Origin: Triticum aestivum
Lineage: Eukaryota; Streptophyta; Magnoliopsida; Poales; Poaceae
Assembly (NCBI RefSeq): GCF_018294505.1
Contig: NC_057811.1
Span: 405,444,790 to 405,508,789, forward strand
Direction: 5' to 3'
Length of the DNA stretch: 64,000 bases
Shown here: positions 45,601-56,346 of the stretch, one piece after another
Layout of the letters: the number at the start of each line of letters is the position of its first letter
Numbering within the stretch: the stretch's first letter is position 1
Position numbers and translations under genes: made by a program
The notes under the pieces: generated by a model
What the model saw: only the letters and a program-made list of their open reading frames with translations
Databases searched by the model: none
Told to the model about the DNA's origin: nothing

Positions 45601-48482
45601 TTAATTGAGCTCTGGACGAGCCGGGCTATCCTGCCGCGAAGTAGTTCGGAGTCCTTTGACGGTGTCCGGGAACCTGGCCATCGACTCGAGGTTCGGCTGC
45701 AAGGTGCTGCTCGTTGCTTCTGCTGTTAAGGCAGCGGTGTACTCGTTGGTGCCGAAGTAAAGTTCGTCCTTGCCATTAACCGTGATGACGCCGCGTGGAC
45801 TGGGCATTTTGAGCTTACGGTAGGCATAATGTGGCACCGCGTAGAATCGAGCGAACGCGGTTCGTCCGAGCAGTGCCTGATAATCACTGCGGAAAGGGAC
45901 GATTTCGAAGATTAACTCTTCGGTACGGTAATTGTCTGGTGATCCGAAGACTACCTCAAGGGCGATGGAGCCTGTACAGCTGGCTTCCACACCTGGTATA
46001 ATGCCTCTGAAAGTGGCTTTAGTGGGTTTGATCACCGAATGATCGATGCCCATCTTGCGCACTGTGTCCTGGTAAAGCAGGTTTAGACTGCTGCCTCCGT
46101 CCATAAGGACTCGTGTGAGGTGGAACCCGTCAATTATTGGGTCGAGGACTAGTGCGGCTGGATTGCCCTGATTGGCGTTAACCGGACGATCCGTGCGGTT
46201 GAAGGTGACCGGCCCTAGTTTATATTGTGGGACGACTAGTTCCGTTAAGTCGGCATCCCTAAGGGTGCGTATCCGGTCCGGGTTGGGAATTTGGGTGGTG
46301 TTTACCACGTTCACCGTTTGGATTTGCGGGGGAAATTTCTTTTGCCCTCCTGTGTTCGGTGATCTGGGCTCTTCGTCGCCATCATCGCTTTGAGACCCCC
46401 CTTCTCTGTTTTTGGCGCCTGCCCTGCCGGCTTGTTTGAAGACCCAGCATTCTCTGTTGGTATGGGTGGCTGGCGTTCCTGGGGTGCCATGAATTTGGCA
46501 TTGGCGATCGAGTATGCGGTCCAGACTGGATGGACCCGAATTGTTATTTTTGAGTGGCCCTTTCCGCTGACCGGACTTTGAGCCACTAAACCCGGCATTA
46601 ACTGCCGTATCTTCGGCGTTTTCACCATATTTGCGGCGCTTGTGTTTGTTGCGTCGTGGTTTGCCGTTGCTATCCCTGGCCTCTGATGTGCCAGGTTTGC
46701 TTGCTGTGTTGTTGCTACGAGCCAACCAGCTATCTTCGCCCGCGCAAAAGCGGGTCATAAGTGTCGTGAGGGCTGCCATGGATTTTGGCTTCTCTTGGCC
46801 GAGATGTCAGGCAAGCCACTCGTCAGAGATGTTATGTTTAAAGGCTGCTAGGGCTTCGGCATCCGGACAGTCGACAATTTGGTTCTTTTTAGTTAGGAAT
46901 CGAGTCCAGAATTTCCTGGCTGACTCTCTGGGTTGTTGTGTTATGTGACTTAAATCGTCAGCATCCGGTGGTCGCACATAAGTGCCCTGGAAATTGTCCA
47001 GGAATGCGTCTGCCAGGTTCTCCCAACTTCCAATGGAGTTTGCCGGCAAGCTATTCAGCCAATGCCGAGCTGACCCTTTCAGTTTTAGCGGGAGATACTT
47101 GATGGCGTGCAGATCATCCCTGCGGGCCATGTGAATGTGGAGGAAGAAGTCTTCTATCCATACCGCGGGGTCTGTAGTACCATCATATGATTCAATGTTT
47201 ACGGGTTTAAACCCTTCTGGGAATTCGTGATCCATTACTTCATCAGTGAAGCATAGGGGGTGTGCGGCACCTCTATGTCGGGCTATGTCGCGACGCAGTT
47301 CATATGAGTCTTGTCTGCTGTATTCAGCCCGGCCGGATTTGCTTTTAGTGTATCCGGCGTGACGATCATCGTCACGCATTGGGGCGCGCCCCCGTGATCC
47401 GTAGATCGATCTTGTATGTCCTGCTTTGTTTTCCAATACGTCACGCAGGTCCTGCGTGTTGCCCCAGGCCTTGGTGTTTTTGTTTGTCTGGCGACGGGGT
47501 GCGGGCTGGACTTCGGGCTGATATGCCCCTTTGTCTCGGCCACGAGGTGGCCGATCAGCCACATGATACGCTGGTAATGCAGGTTTCAATGCTTCCTCCT
47601 CGAGTTGGGGTAGCAACCTGCGCTTTGGGTAACTCTTGGTTGGGCGCTCGAGTTCGTATTCCTCGGCCGCCAGGACCTCAGTCCATCTATCCGCTAGCAG
47701 ATCTTGATCAGCTCGAAGCTGTTGTTGCTTTATCTTCAGGCTATTTGCTGTGGCTATAAGCCAGCGCTTGAAGCGCTCCTGCTCGACGGGATCCTCAGGC
47801 ACGATAAATTCTTCGTCGTTGAGGCTCACCTCGTCTTCAGAGAGAGGCATGTAATTGTCATCCTCTGATTCTCCGTCTGCTGCCTGTTCTTGAGGGCTAG
47901 CTAGTTCATCCTCCCGCTCGAGGTCTGGCTGGAGGGGATTGTCTTCGTCTTCGGCACTATCCGGAGCGTTATTGTTCTTGTGCCGGTATCGCTGATTTTG
48001 CTATGGCGGGACTTAGAGCGGCGCCGCTGACGCCAGTGCTTGGATTGCTTCTTGGAGGGATTATCCTCCGTTGCCTTATCGCCATCACCTTCTTTGGGGG
48101 TGTCCACCATGTATATATCATATGATGAGGTGGCAGTCCAGCGCCCTGTGGGCGGTGGTTCCTGTTCGTCTCCTACATCGTCGTCCATACCGTCGATGTC
48201 TTCGGAGCCGAAATCGAGCATGTCGGTTAAATCATCGACAGTGGCTACTAAGTGGGTGGTGGGTGGGAAGCGAATTTCTTCGTCGTCCGCATCCCACTCT
48301 AGCCGGACATAGTTCGGCCAAGGGTCTCCTGACAAGGAGAGAGACCTCAATGAGTTTAGCACGTCGCCCAGTGGTGAGTGCTGAAAGATATCTGCGGAGG
48401 AAAACTCCATGATCGGTGCCCAATCAGATTTGATAGGCACGGACGCAGGCGGTTCAGAGCCCGTGGCCGGGGACGAATCCAA
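45601..48482 (-). pseudogene. Tat-D gag-protease polyprotein (one frameshift, one stop)
   Basis: From the ATG at 48482: an acidic N-terminal part (48482-47901), a frameshift near 47870-47900, then one frame 47850-45601. The Retrotrans_gag domain is clear (WIEDFFLHIHMARRDD, LKLKGSARHWLNSLPANSI, WENLADAFLDNFQGTY, RESARKFWTRFL). A TGA at 46804-46806 breaks it between EWLA and HLGQEKP, most simply a CGA codon deaminated. Next is a basic linker, a diverged Cys/His knuckle (CQIHGTP...HTNREC) and an aspartic protease with the active-site loop VLMDGGSSLNLLY. The frame stops at a TAA after the protease, where pol is absent. Confidence 0.88.
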
Positions 48483-48525
48483 GTCGAGGGAGCCATCAAG
48501 CCTTTATCGCGACGGCACAATGGAA

Positions 48526-48544
48526 CTCTCAATGAAAGCACCAA
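48526..48544 (-). other. Probable primer-binding site of Tat-D
   Basis: Minus TTGGTGCTTTCATTGAGAG directly follows the 5' LTR. tRNA not assigned. Confidence 0.6.
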
Positions 48545-49014
48545 TGTCGGTGTCAAAACCGGCGGATCTCGGGTAGGGGGTCCCGAACTGTGCGTCTAAG
48601 CGGATGGTAACAGGAGGCGGGGGACACAATGTTTACCCAGGTTCGGGCCCTCTCAATGGAGGTAATACCCTACTTCCTTCTTGATTGATCTTGATGATAT
48701 GAGTATTACAAGAGTTGATCTACCACGAGATCGTAGAGGCTAAACCCTAGAAGCTAGCCTATGATTATGATTGTTGTTGTCCTACGGACTAAACCCTCCG
48801 GTTTATATAGACACCGGAGGGGGCTAGGGTTACACAGAGTCGGTTACAAGGGAGGAGATCTACATATCCATATTGCCAAGCTTGCCTTCCATGCAAAGGA
48901 GAGTCCCATCCGGACACAGGACGAAGTCTTGAGTCTTGTATCTTCATAGTCCAATAGTCCGGCTAAAGTATATAATCCGGCTGTCCGAGGACCCCCTAAT
49001 CCAGGACTCCCTCA
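48545..49014 (-). repeat. 5' LTR of Tat-D
   Basis: 470 bp. TATA-like box (minus CTATATAAA) at 48802-48810. Confidence 0.9.
48802..48810 (-). promoter_or_regulatory. TATA box of Tat-D 5' LTR
   Basis: Minus CTATATAAA within GTCTATATAAACC. Confidence 0.5.
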
Positions 49015-49019
49015 CTTGG
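49015..49019. repeat. Target-site duplication of Tat-D, right copy (CTTGG)
   Basis: Pairs with CCTGG at 40376-40380. Confidence 0.75.
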
Positions 49020-49682
49020 TTGGTGTGAAGACGCTCCAAAGCACCGATGACCTTCTCAAAGAACAGGGTCAGGCTACAGTTGGCGCTCACACTCCGCTCC
49101 CGGGCGTACCTCATGTCCGGCATCCCCATGGTGGCCAGCTGCGCGGCGGCCTGGTTGGCGACGGTGGCGAGGCGATCGAGCCAGCGGTTCTCGCCCTCCA
49201 CGTGCTCCTTGAAGTTGAGGGCCTCGTTCTTCCGCAGCTACTTCTCGGTCTCCAGGTTTTTGGTCAGGGTCCCTTCCCGGGCCCTGGCCTCCGACAACAT
49301 CTTCTCGAGACCCTCCAGCTTCAGCTTGAGGTGTTTGATGGAGTTGTTGGCCTCGGAGAGCTCCCCGCCCCTGCTGACGGCAGCGCCCTGCGCCTCCGTC
49401 GAGGCGCTGTTGAGCGTGTCCTTCTCCTGGGACAGCTTCAAGGTCTGCTCCTTTAGCCCATCCCGCTCCACCTCCAGCTCCTTCACCTTGCCGGCGTGAA
49501 CCAGAGCCTGGGCATCGAGTGTCTCTTTGTGCCTCTGCTCTAGCTCTTGGGTCCACTGCGCGGCAAGCTTCTCCACATCCTTGTCCTTGGTGTGGAGCTT
49601 GGTGTCGAAGTCCGCCTCGCGCTTGGCGAGGTCCTCCTCCTGGAGTTCGGCGCGGCCTGATGCTGGGTCCGGGCAGCCTCGG
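49020..49682 (-). pseudogene. Tat-E antisense gene, coiled-coil segment
   Basis: From 49682 leftwards: a heptad-rich stretch (LAKREADFDTKLHTKDKDVEKL, LEVERDGLKEQTLKLSQEKDTL, IKHLKLKLEGLEKMLSEAR), a TAG at 49238-49240, then the same frame goes on (LNFKEHVEGENRWLDRLATVAN ... LFFEKVIGALERLHTNQ) to the Tat-D junction. A long coiled coil suggests self-assembly or a scaffold role; this is inference from sequence pattern only. Athila-2 interrupts it on the right, Tat-D on the left. Confidence 0.8.
49678..49682. repeat. Target-site duplication CTCGG, left copy
   Basis: Repeated at 57918-57922, flanking Athila-2. Confidence 0.9.
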
Positions 49683-51255
49683 TGATACGTCTCCAATGTA
49701 TCTATAATTTTTGATTGCTCCATGCTATATTATCTTCTGTTTTGGACATTATTGGGCTTTATTATTCACTTTTATATTATTTTTGAGACTAACCTATTAA
49801 CCGGAGGCCCAGCCCAGAATTGCTAATTTTTTGCCTATTTCAGAGTTTCGCAGAAAAAGAATATCAAACGGAGTCCAAACGGAATGAAACCTTCGGGAAC
49901 GTGATTTTCGGAACGAACATGATCCAGGAGACTTGAACCCTACGTCAAGGAAGCTTCCAGGAAGCCACGAGGTAGGGGGGCGCGCCTACCCCCCTGGGCG
50001 CGCCCTCCACCCTCGTGGGCCCCATGTTGCTCCACCGATGTACTCCTTCCTCCTATATATACCTACGTACCCCCAAACGATCAGATACAGAGCCAAAAAC
50101 CTAATTCCACCGCCGCAACCTTCTGTACCCACGAGATCCCATCTTGGGGCCCGTTCCGGAGCTCCGCCGGAGGGGGCATCCATCATGGAGGGCTTCCACA
50201 TCAACACCATAGCCTCTTCGATGAAGTGTGAGTAGTTTACCTCAGACCTTCGGGTCCATAGTTATTAGCTAGATGGCTTCCTCTCTCTTTTTCGATCTCA
50301 ATACAATGTTCTCCCCCTCTCTCGTGGAGATCTATTCGATGTAATCTTCTTTTGCGGTGTGTTTGTTGAGACAGATGAATTGTGGGTTTATGACCAAGTT
50401 TATCTATGAACAATATTTGAATCTTCTGAATTCTTTTATGTATGATTGGTTATCTTTGCAAGTCTCTTCAAATTATCAGTTTGGTTTAGCCTACTAGATT
50501 GATCTTTCTTGCAATGGGAGAAGTTCTTAGCTTTGGGTTCAATCTTGCGGTGTCCTTTCCCAGTGACAGTAGGGGCAGCAAGGCACGTATTGTATTGTTG
50601 CCATCGAGGATAACAAGATGGGGTTTTTATCATATTGCATGAATTTATCCCTCTACATCATGTCATCTTGCTTAAGGCGTTACTCTGTTCTTATGAACTT
50701 AATACTCTAGATGCATGCTGGATAGCGGTCGATGTGTGGAGTAATAGTAGTAGATGCAGGCAGGACTCGGTCTACTTGTCTCGGACGTGATGCCTATATA
50801 CATGATCATACCTAGATATTCTCATAACTATGCTCAGTTATGTCTATTGCTCAACAGTAATTTGTTCACCCACCGTAAAATACTTATGCTCTTGAGAGAA
50901 GCCACTAGTGAAACCTATGGCCCCCGGGTCTATCTTTATCATATTAATCTTTCAACACTTAGTTATTTCCCTTGCTTTTATTTTACTTTGCATCTTTATC
51001 ATAAAAATACCAAAAATATTATCTTATCATATCTATCAGATCTCACTCTCGTAAGTGACCGTGTAGGGATTGACAACCCCTTATCGCGTTGGTTGCGAGG
51101 ATTTATTTGTTTTGTGTAGGTGCGAGGGACTCGCGCGTAGCCTCCTACTGGATTGATACCTTGGTTCTCAAAAACTGAGGGAAATACTTACGCTACTTTG
51201 CTGCATCACCCTTTCCTCTTCAAGGGAAAACCAACACAGTGCTCAAGAGGTACCA
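49683..51255 (+). repeat. 5' LTR of Athila-2
   Basis: TATA box CTATATATA at 50053-50061. Ends in TACCA. Confidence 0.92.
50053..50061 (+). promoter_or_regulatory. TATA box of Athila-2 5' LTR
   Basis: CTATATATA. The same box is at 56715-56723. Confidence 0.55.
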
Positions 51256-51266
51256 AGAAGGATTTC

Positions 51267-51284
51267 TGGCGCCGTTGCCGGGGA
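51267..51284 (+). other. Primer-binding site of Athila-2
   Basis: TGGCGCCGTTGCCGGGGA, 11 bp after the LTR. Confidence 0.85.
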
Positions 51285-51476
51285 GGTCTACGCAAAAGTC
51301 AACATACCAAGTACCCATCACAAACCCTTATCTCCCGCTTTACATTATTTGCCATTTGCCTCTCGTTTTCCTCTCCCCCACTTCACCCTTGCCGTTTTAT
51401 TCGCCCTCTCTTTTTCGTTCGCCTCTTTTTCGCTTGCTTTTTGTTTGCTAGTGTGTTGGATTGCTTGCTTGTCGTG

Positions 51477-52765
51477 ATGGCTCAAGATAATACCTAATTG
51501 TGTGACTTTACCAATACCAACAATAATTATTTCCTTAACACTCCGATTGCTCCTCTTACCGATACTGAATCTTGTGAAATCAATCTGCTTTGTTGAATCT
51601 TGTTATGAAAGATCAATTCACCGGCCTTCCTAGTGAAGATGCTGCTACTCATCTAAATAGCTTCGTTGATTTGTGTGATATGCAAAAGAAGAAATATGTT
51701 GATAATGATATTGTTAAATTGAAGCTATTTCCTTTTTCGCTTAGAGATCGTGCTAAAGCTTGGTTTTCATCTTTGCCTAAAAATAGTATTGATTCTTGGA
51801 ATAAGTGCAAAGATGCTTTTATCTCTAAGTATTTTCCTCCCGCTAAGATTATCTCTCTTAGAAACGAGATTATGAATTTTAAGCAACTTGATCATGAACA
51901 TGTTGCACAAGCTTGGGAGAGGATGAAATTAATGATACGTAATTGACCTACACATGGTTTGAATTGGTGGATGATTATACAAATTTTTTATGCCGGATTG
52001 AATTTTGCTTCTAGAAATCTTTTAGATTCGGCCGCGGGAGGCACTTTTATGGAAATCACTTTAGGAGAAGCTACTAAACTCCTAGATAATATTATGGTTA
52101 ATTATTCTCAACGGCACACTGAAAGATCTACTAATAAAAAAGTGCATGCGATAGAAGAAATTAATGTTTTGGGTGGAAAGATGGATGAACTTATGAAATT
52201 ATTTGCTAGTAAGAGTGTTTCTTCTGATCCTAATGATATGCCTTTGTCTACTTTGATTGAGAATAATAATAAATCTCTGGATGTGAATTTTGTTGGTAGG
52301 AATAATTTTGGTAACAACGCGTATAGAGGAAACTTTAATCCTAGGCCTTATCCTAGTAATTCCTCTAATAATTATGGTAATTCCTACAACAACTCTTATG
52401 GAAATTTCAATAAGATGCCCGCTGAATTTGAGACTAGTGTTAAGGGGTTTATGAATTTGCAAAAGAATTTCAATGCCTTGCTTGAAGAAAAATTGCTTAA
52501 AGTTGATGAATTGGCTAGCAACATTGATAGAATTTCTCTTGATGTTGATTCTTTAAAACTAAGATCTATTCCTCCTAAGCATGATATCAATGAGTCTCTC
52601 AAAGCCATGAGAATTTCCATTGATGAGTGCAAAGAAAGAACCGCTAGGATGCGTTCTAAGAAGGATTGCTTTATAAAAGCGTGTTCTTCAAATTTCTATG
52701 AAAATAAAGATGAAGATCTAAAAGTTATTGATGTGTCCCCTATTAAATCTTTGTTTACAATATGA
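51477..52765 (+). pseudogene. Athila-2 gag
   Basis: A probable start ATG at 51477 (MAQDNT) is soon followed by stops. The main frame is open from 51590. It carries the Retrotrans_gag domain (FTGLPSEDAATHLNSFVDLC, LKLFPFSLRDRAKAWFSSLP, WNKCKDAFISKYFPP). A TGA at 51944-51946, where a Cys codon is likely, is the only break before 52765. The second half has an Asn/Gly/Tyr-rich low-complexity stretch (YGNSYNNSYGNFN) and a helical C-terminus. No CCHC knuckle is seen. It ends 4 bp inside the protease ORF. Confidence 0.85.
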
Positions 52766-53577
52766 ATCTTAATGATGGGACTGAGTATGATCCACCTTTA
52801 CCTAGAAGGCGTTCCAAAAATTCGGAGTTTTTAGATCTTGATGCTAAAATTGATAAAAGTGGGATTGAAGAGAACAAAACCCTAGATATTAATAAACCCA
52901 CAATTCTGGATTTGAAGGAATTTAATTATGATAATTTCTCTTTGATAGATTGTATTTCCTTGTTGCAATCCGTGCTAAATTCTCCCCATGCTTATAGTCA
53001 AAATAAAGCTTTTACCAAACATACCGTTGATGCCTTGATGCAATCTTATGAAGAAAAACTTGAGTTGGAAGTTTCTATCCCTAGAAAACTTTATGATGAG
53101 TGGGAACCTACTATTAAAATTAAGATTAAAGATCATGAATGCTATGCTTTGTGTGATTTGGGTGCTAGTGTTTCCACGATTCCAAAAACTTTGTGCGATT
53201 TTCTAGGTTTCCGTGATTTTGATGATTGCTCTTTAAACTTACACCTTGCGGATTCCACTATTAAGAAACCTATGGGAAGAATTAATGATGTTCTTATTGT
53301 TGCAAATAGGAACTATGTGCCCGTAGATTTTATCGTTCTTGATATAGATTGCAATCCTTCATGTCCTATTATTCTTGGTAGACCTTTCCTTAGAACGATT
53401 GGTGTAATTATTGATATGAAGGAAGGGAATATTAGATTCCAATTTCCATTAAAGAAAGGCATGGAACACTTCCCTAGGAAGAAAATAAAACTACCATATG
53501 AATCTATCATGAGAGCCACTTATGGATTGCCCACCAAAGATGGCAATACCCAGATCTATCTTTGCCTTTATGCCTAG
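52762..53577 (+). CDS. Athila-2 aspartic protease ORF
   Basis: Intact 271-codon frame overlapping the gag stop as ATGA. The retropepsin-like domain starts near residue 105 (IKIKDHECYALCDLGASVSTIP, active site DLGA), with the flap region following and LGRPFLRTIGVIIDMKEG near residue 210, the hydrophobic ILGRPFL motif typical of Athila/Tat proteases. The stop at 53577 is followed by two hairpins and no RT. The different frame from gag implies frameshifting, re-initiation, or a simple indel. Confidence 0.85.
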   Translation: MNLNDGTEYDPPLPRRRSKNSEFLDLDAKIDKSGIEENKTLDINKPTILDLKEFNYDNFSLIDCISLLQSVLNSPHAYSQNKAFTKHTVDALMQSYEEKLELEVSIPRKLYDEWEPTIKIKIKDHECYALCDLGASVSTIPKTLCDFLGFRDFDDCSLNLHLADSTIKKPMGRINDVLIVANRNYVPVDFIVLDIDCNPSCPIILGRPFLRTIGVIIDMKEGNIRFQFPLKKGMEHFPRKKIKLPYESIMRATYGLPTKDGNTQIYLCLYA

Positions 53578-53583
53578 CTAGGG

Positions 53584-53619
53584 GCGCTAAACGATAGCGC
53601 TTGTTGGGAGGCAACCCAA
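53584..53619 (+). other. Twin hairpins directly after the protease stop
   Basis: Stem 1 GCGCTA/TAGCGC (53584-53600, loop AACGA), stem 2 TTGGG/CCCAA (53604-53619, loop AGGCAA). A weaker counterpart follows the unknown ORF of Athila-1 (minus AGCGCTGCTAGGGAGACAACCC at about 27475-27496). Confidence 0.65.
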
Positions 53620-54218
53620 TTTTATTTTTTAGTTTTTTACTTTTTGATTCTGTTTAGGAATAAATATTTGATCTAGCCTCTGGTTAGATGTGTTTTTATG
53701 TTTTAATTAGTGTTTGTGCCAAGTTAAACCTATAGGATCTTCTTGGATGATAGTTATTTGATCTTGCAGAAAATTCCAGAAACATTCTGTTCACGAAAAT
53801 AATTGTTAAAGATCACCAGATAGTGATAAAATATTGATTCCAATTGATGCTGATCAATAAAAAAATTGTCTATGTCTTCTTATTTTGGCTGATTTTTTGG
53901 AGTTCCAGAAGTTTGCGTTAGTTATAGATTACTACAGACTGTTCTTTTTTTGACAGATTCTGTTTTTCGTGTGTTGTTTGCTTATTTTGATGATTCTATG
54001 GCCAGTAAAAGAGTTTATAAACCATAGAGAAGTTGGAATACAGTAGGTTTAACACCCATATAAATAAAGAATGAGTTCATTACAGTACCTTGAAGTGGTC
54101 TTTTGTTTTCTTTCGCTAACGGAGCTCACGAGATTTTCTGCTGAGTTTTGTGTTGTGAAGTTTTCATGTTTTGGGTGAAAGATTTGATGGATTATGGAAC
54201 AAGGAGTGGCAAGATCCT

Positions 54219-54286
54219 AAGATTGGGGATGCCCATGGCACCCCAAGATAATCTAAGTACACCAAAAAGCCAAAGCTTGGGGATGC
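54219..54286 (+). other. Two internal polypurine-tract copies in Athila-2
   Basis: AAGATTGGGGATGC at 54219-54232 (one mismatch) and AAGCTTGGGGATGC at 54273-54286 (perfect), about 2.06 kb upstream of the true tract. Confidence 0.7.
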
Positions 54287-54490
54287 CCCGGAAGGCATCC
54301 CCTCTTTCGTCTACTTCCATCGGTAACTTTACTGTGAGCTATATTTTTATTCACCACATGATATGTGTTTTGCTTGGAGCGTCTTGCATGATTTGAGTCT
54401 TTGCTTTTTAGTTTACCACAATCATATTTTATGTACACACCTTTTGAGAGAGACACACATGATTCGGAAATTATTAGAATACTCTATGTG

Positions 54491-54608
54491 CTTCACTTAT
54501 ATCTTTTGAGTTATATAGTTTTTGCTCTAGCACTTCACATATATCTTTTAGAGCACGGTGGTGGATTTGTTTTATAGAAACTATTGATCTCTCATGCTTC
54601 ACTTAGAT
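54491..54608 (+). repeat. CTTCACTTATAT-type short repeats
   Basis: Three copies (about 54491, 54533, 54597), reverse complement of the ATATAAGTGAAG motif of Athila-1 and in the same element orientation. Confidence 0.6.
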
Positions 54609-54881
54609 TATTTTGAGAGTCTTAAATAGCATGGTAATTTGCTTTAAAAATTCCTAATATGCTAGGTATTCAAGATTAGTAAAAACTTTCTTATGAGTGT
54701 GTTGAATACTAAGAGAAGTTTGATGCTTGATGATTGTTTTGAGACATGGAGGTAGTGATATCAAAGTTGTGCTAGTTGAGTAGTTGTGAATTCGAGAAAT
54801 ACTTGTGTTGAAGTTTGCAAGTCCCGTAGCATGCACGTATGGTAAACGTTGTGTAACAAATTTGAAACATGAGGTGTTCTT

Positions 54882-54957
54882 TGATTGTCCTCCTTATGAG
54901 TGGCGGTCGGGGACGAGCGATGGTCTTTTCCTACCAATCTATCCCCCTAGGAGCATG
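54882..54957 (+). other. Conserved non-coding block, Athila-2 copy
   Basis: See 25977-26052. Contains TGAGTGGCGGTCGGGGACGA and TGGTCTTTTCCTACCAATCT. Confidence 0.7.
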
Positions 54958-55051
54958 CGTGTAGTGCTTGGTTTTTGATGACTTGTAGATTTTTGCAATA
55001 AGTATGTGAGTTCTTTATGACTAATGTTGAGTCCATGGATTATACGCACTC

Positions 55052-55258
55052 TCACCTTTCCACCATTGCTAGCCTCTTCGGTACCGTGCATTGCCCTTTC
55101 TCACATTGAGAGTTGGTGCAAACTTCGCCGGTGCATCCAAACCCCGTGATATGATACACTCTTTCACACATAAACCTCCTTATATCTTCCTCAAAACAGC
55201 CACCATACCTACCTATTATGGCATTTCCATAGCCATTCTGAGATATATTGCCATGCAA
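55052..55258 (-). CDS. Small antisense ORF in Athila-2, unknown
   Basis: 68 codons, antisense to the element. Shares GRYGGCFEEDI and the Cys spacing (EVCTNSQCEKGQC) with 25586-25858. The differences are almost all amino-acid changing, so coding status is doubtful. Confidence 0.3.
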   Translation of the reverse strand: MHGNISQNGYGNAIIGRYGGCFEEDIRRFMCERVYHITGFGCTGEVCTNSQCEKGQCTVPKRLAMVER

Positions 55259-55525
55259 CTTTCCACCATTCCGTTTATCATGACACGTTCATCATTGTCA
55301 TATTGCTTTGCATGATCATGTAGTTGACATAGTATTTGTGGCAAAGCCACCGTTCATAATTCTTTCATACATGTCACTCTTGGTTCATTGCATACCCCGG
55401 TACACCGCCGGAGGCATTCATATAGAGTCATACTTTGTTCTAGTATCGAGTTGTAATCATTGAGTTGCAAATAAATAGAAGTGTGATGATCATCATTTTC
55501 TAGAGCATTGTCCCAAGTGAGGAAT

Positions 55526-55590
55526 AAAAAAGAGAGAGAAAGGCCATAAAAAAAGAGAAGGCCCAAAAAAAGAGAGAAAAAGAGAGAAGG
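55526..55590 (+). repeat. Purine-rich (GA/AAAG) tract
   Basis: A/G-rich run in element sense. The counterpart is 25262-25345. Confidence 0.75.
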
Positions 55591-56331
55591 GACAATGTTA
55601 CTATCCTTTTACCGCACTTGTGCTTCAAAGTGGCACAATAATCTTCATGATAGAGAGTCTCTTGTTTTGTCACCTTCATATACTAGTGGGAATTTTTCAT
55701 TATAGAACTTGGCTTGTATATTCCAACAATGGGCTTCCTCAAGTGCCCTAGGTCTTCGTGAGCAAGCAAGTTGGATGCACACCCTCTTATTTTCATTTGT
55801 TGAGCTTTCATATATTTATAGCTCTAGTGCATTCGTTACATGGTAATCCCTACTCCTTGCATTAACATCCATCGATGGGCATCTCCATAGCTCATTGATT
55901 AGCCTCGTTGATGTGAGACTTTCTCCTTTTTTATCTTCTCCACATAACCCCGATCGTCATATTCTATTCCACCCATAGTGCTATATCCATGTCTCGCGCT
56001 CATGTATTGTGTGAAGGTTTATAAAGTTTGAGATTACTAAACTATGAAACAATTGCTTGGCTTGTCATCAGGGTTGTGCATGATGAGAGCATTCTTGTGT
56101 GATGAAGATGGAGCATGACTAAACTATATGATTTTGTAGGGATGAAATTTCTTTGGCCATGTTATTTTGAGAGGACATAATTGCTTAGTTAGTATGCTTG
56201 AAGTATTATTATTTTTATGTCAATATGAACTTTTATCTTGAATCTTTCGGATCTGAATATTCATATCAAGTAGCATTCCACATCAAAAATTCTGTTTTTA
56301 TCATTTACCTACTCGAGGACGAGCAGGAATT

Positions 56332-56345
56332 AAGCTTGGGGATGC
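56332..56345 (+). other. Polypurine tract of Athila-2
   Basis: AAGCTTGGGGATGC, 1 bp before the 3' LTR. Confidence 0.78.
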
Positions 56346-56346
56346 T

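Larger units (their letters stand above)
40381..49014 (-). mobile_element. Tat-D: Tat-like Gypsy element (minus sense) with gag-protease and a convergent antisense gene
   Basis: LTRs of 471 and 470 bp (40381-40851, 48545-49014) differ at about 13 sites. On minus they read TGAGGGAGTCC...CACCGACA. The primer-site region is at 48526-48544 and the polypurine tract at 40852-40865. Gag-protease runs from the 5' side (48482-45601). No RT or integrase is present. An intron-containing gene runs towards it from the 3' LTR on the plus strand (41404-44502). Antisense extra ORFs between pol and 3' LTR are known for the Tat lineage (RIRE2, Grande); here pol is missing. Confidence 0.9.
53620..56331 (+). other. 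Athila-2 long 3' non-coding region
   Basis: 2.7 kb where pol should be. No RT box, RNase H or DDE motif. It holds features collinear with Athila-1: extra polypurine copies, ATATAAGTGAAG-type motifs, the conserved block, a small antisense ORF and a purine tract. Confidence 0.7.

Noticed and set aside
49016..49556. Overlapping frames on both strands at 49016-49556
   Set aside because: Only the heptad-rich minus frame continues on both sides of the nested insertions; the others are shadows.
51119..51180. Possible tRNA or snRNA in the Athila LTR ends
   Set aside because: No cloverleaf or box elements found; the sequence is present in both LTRs as part of the LTR.
54901..54957. Conserved block as an rRNA fragment
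   Set aside because: G-rich and conserved, but I recognise no rRNA core sequence in it.
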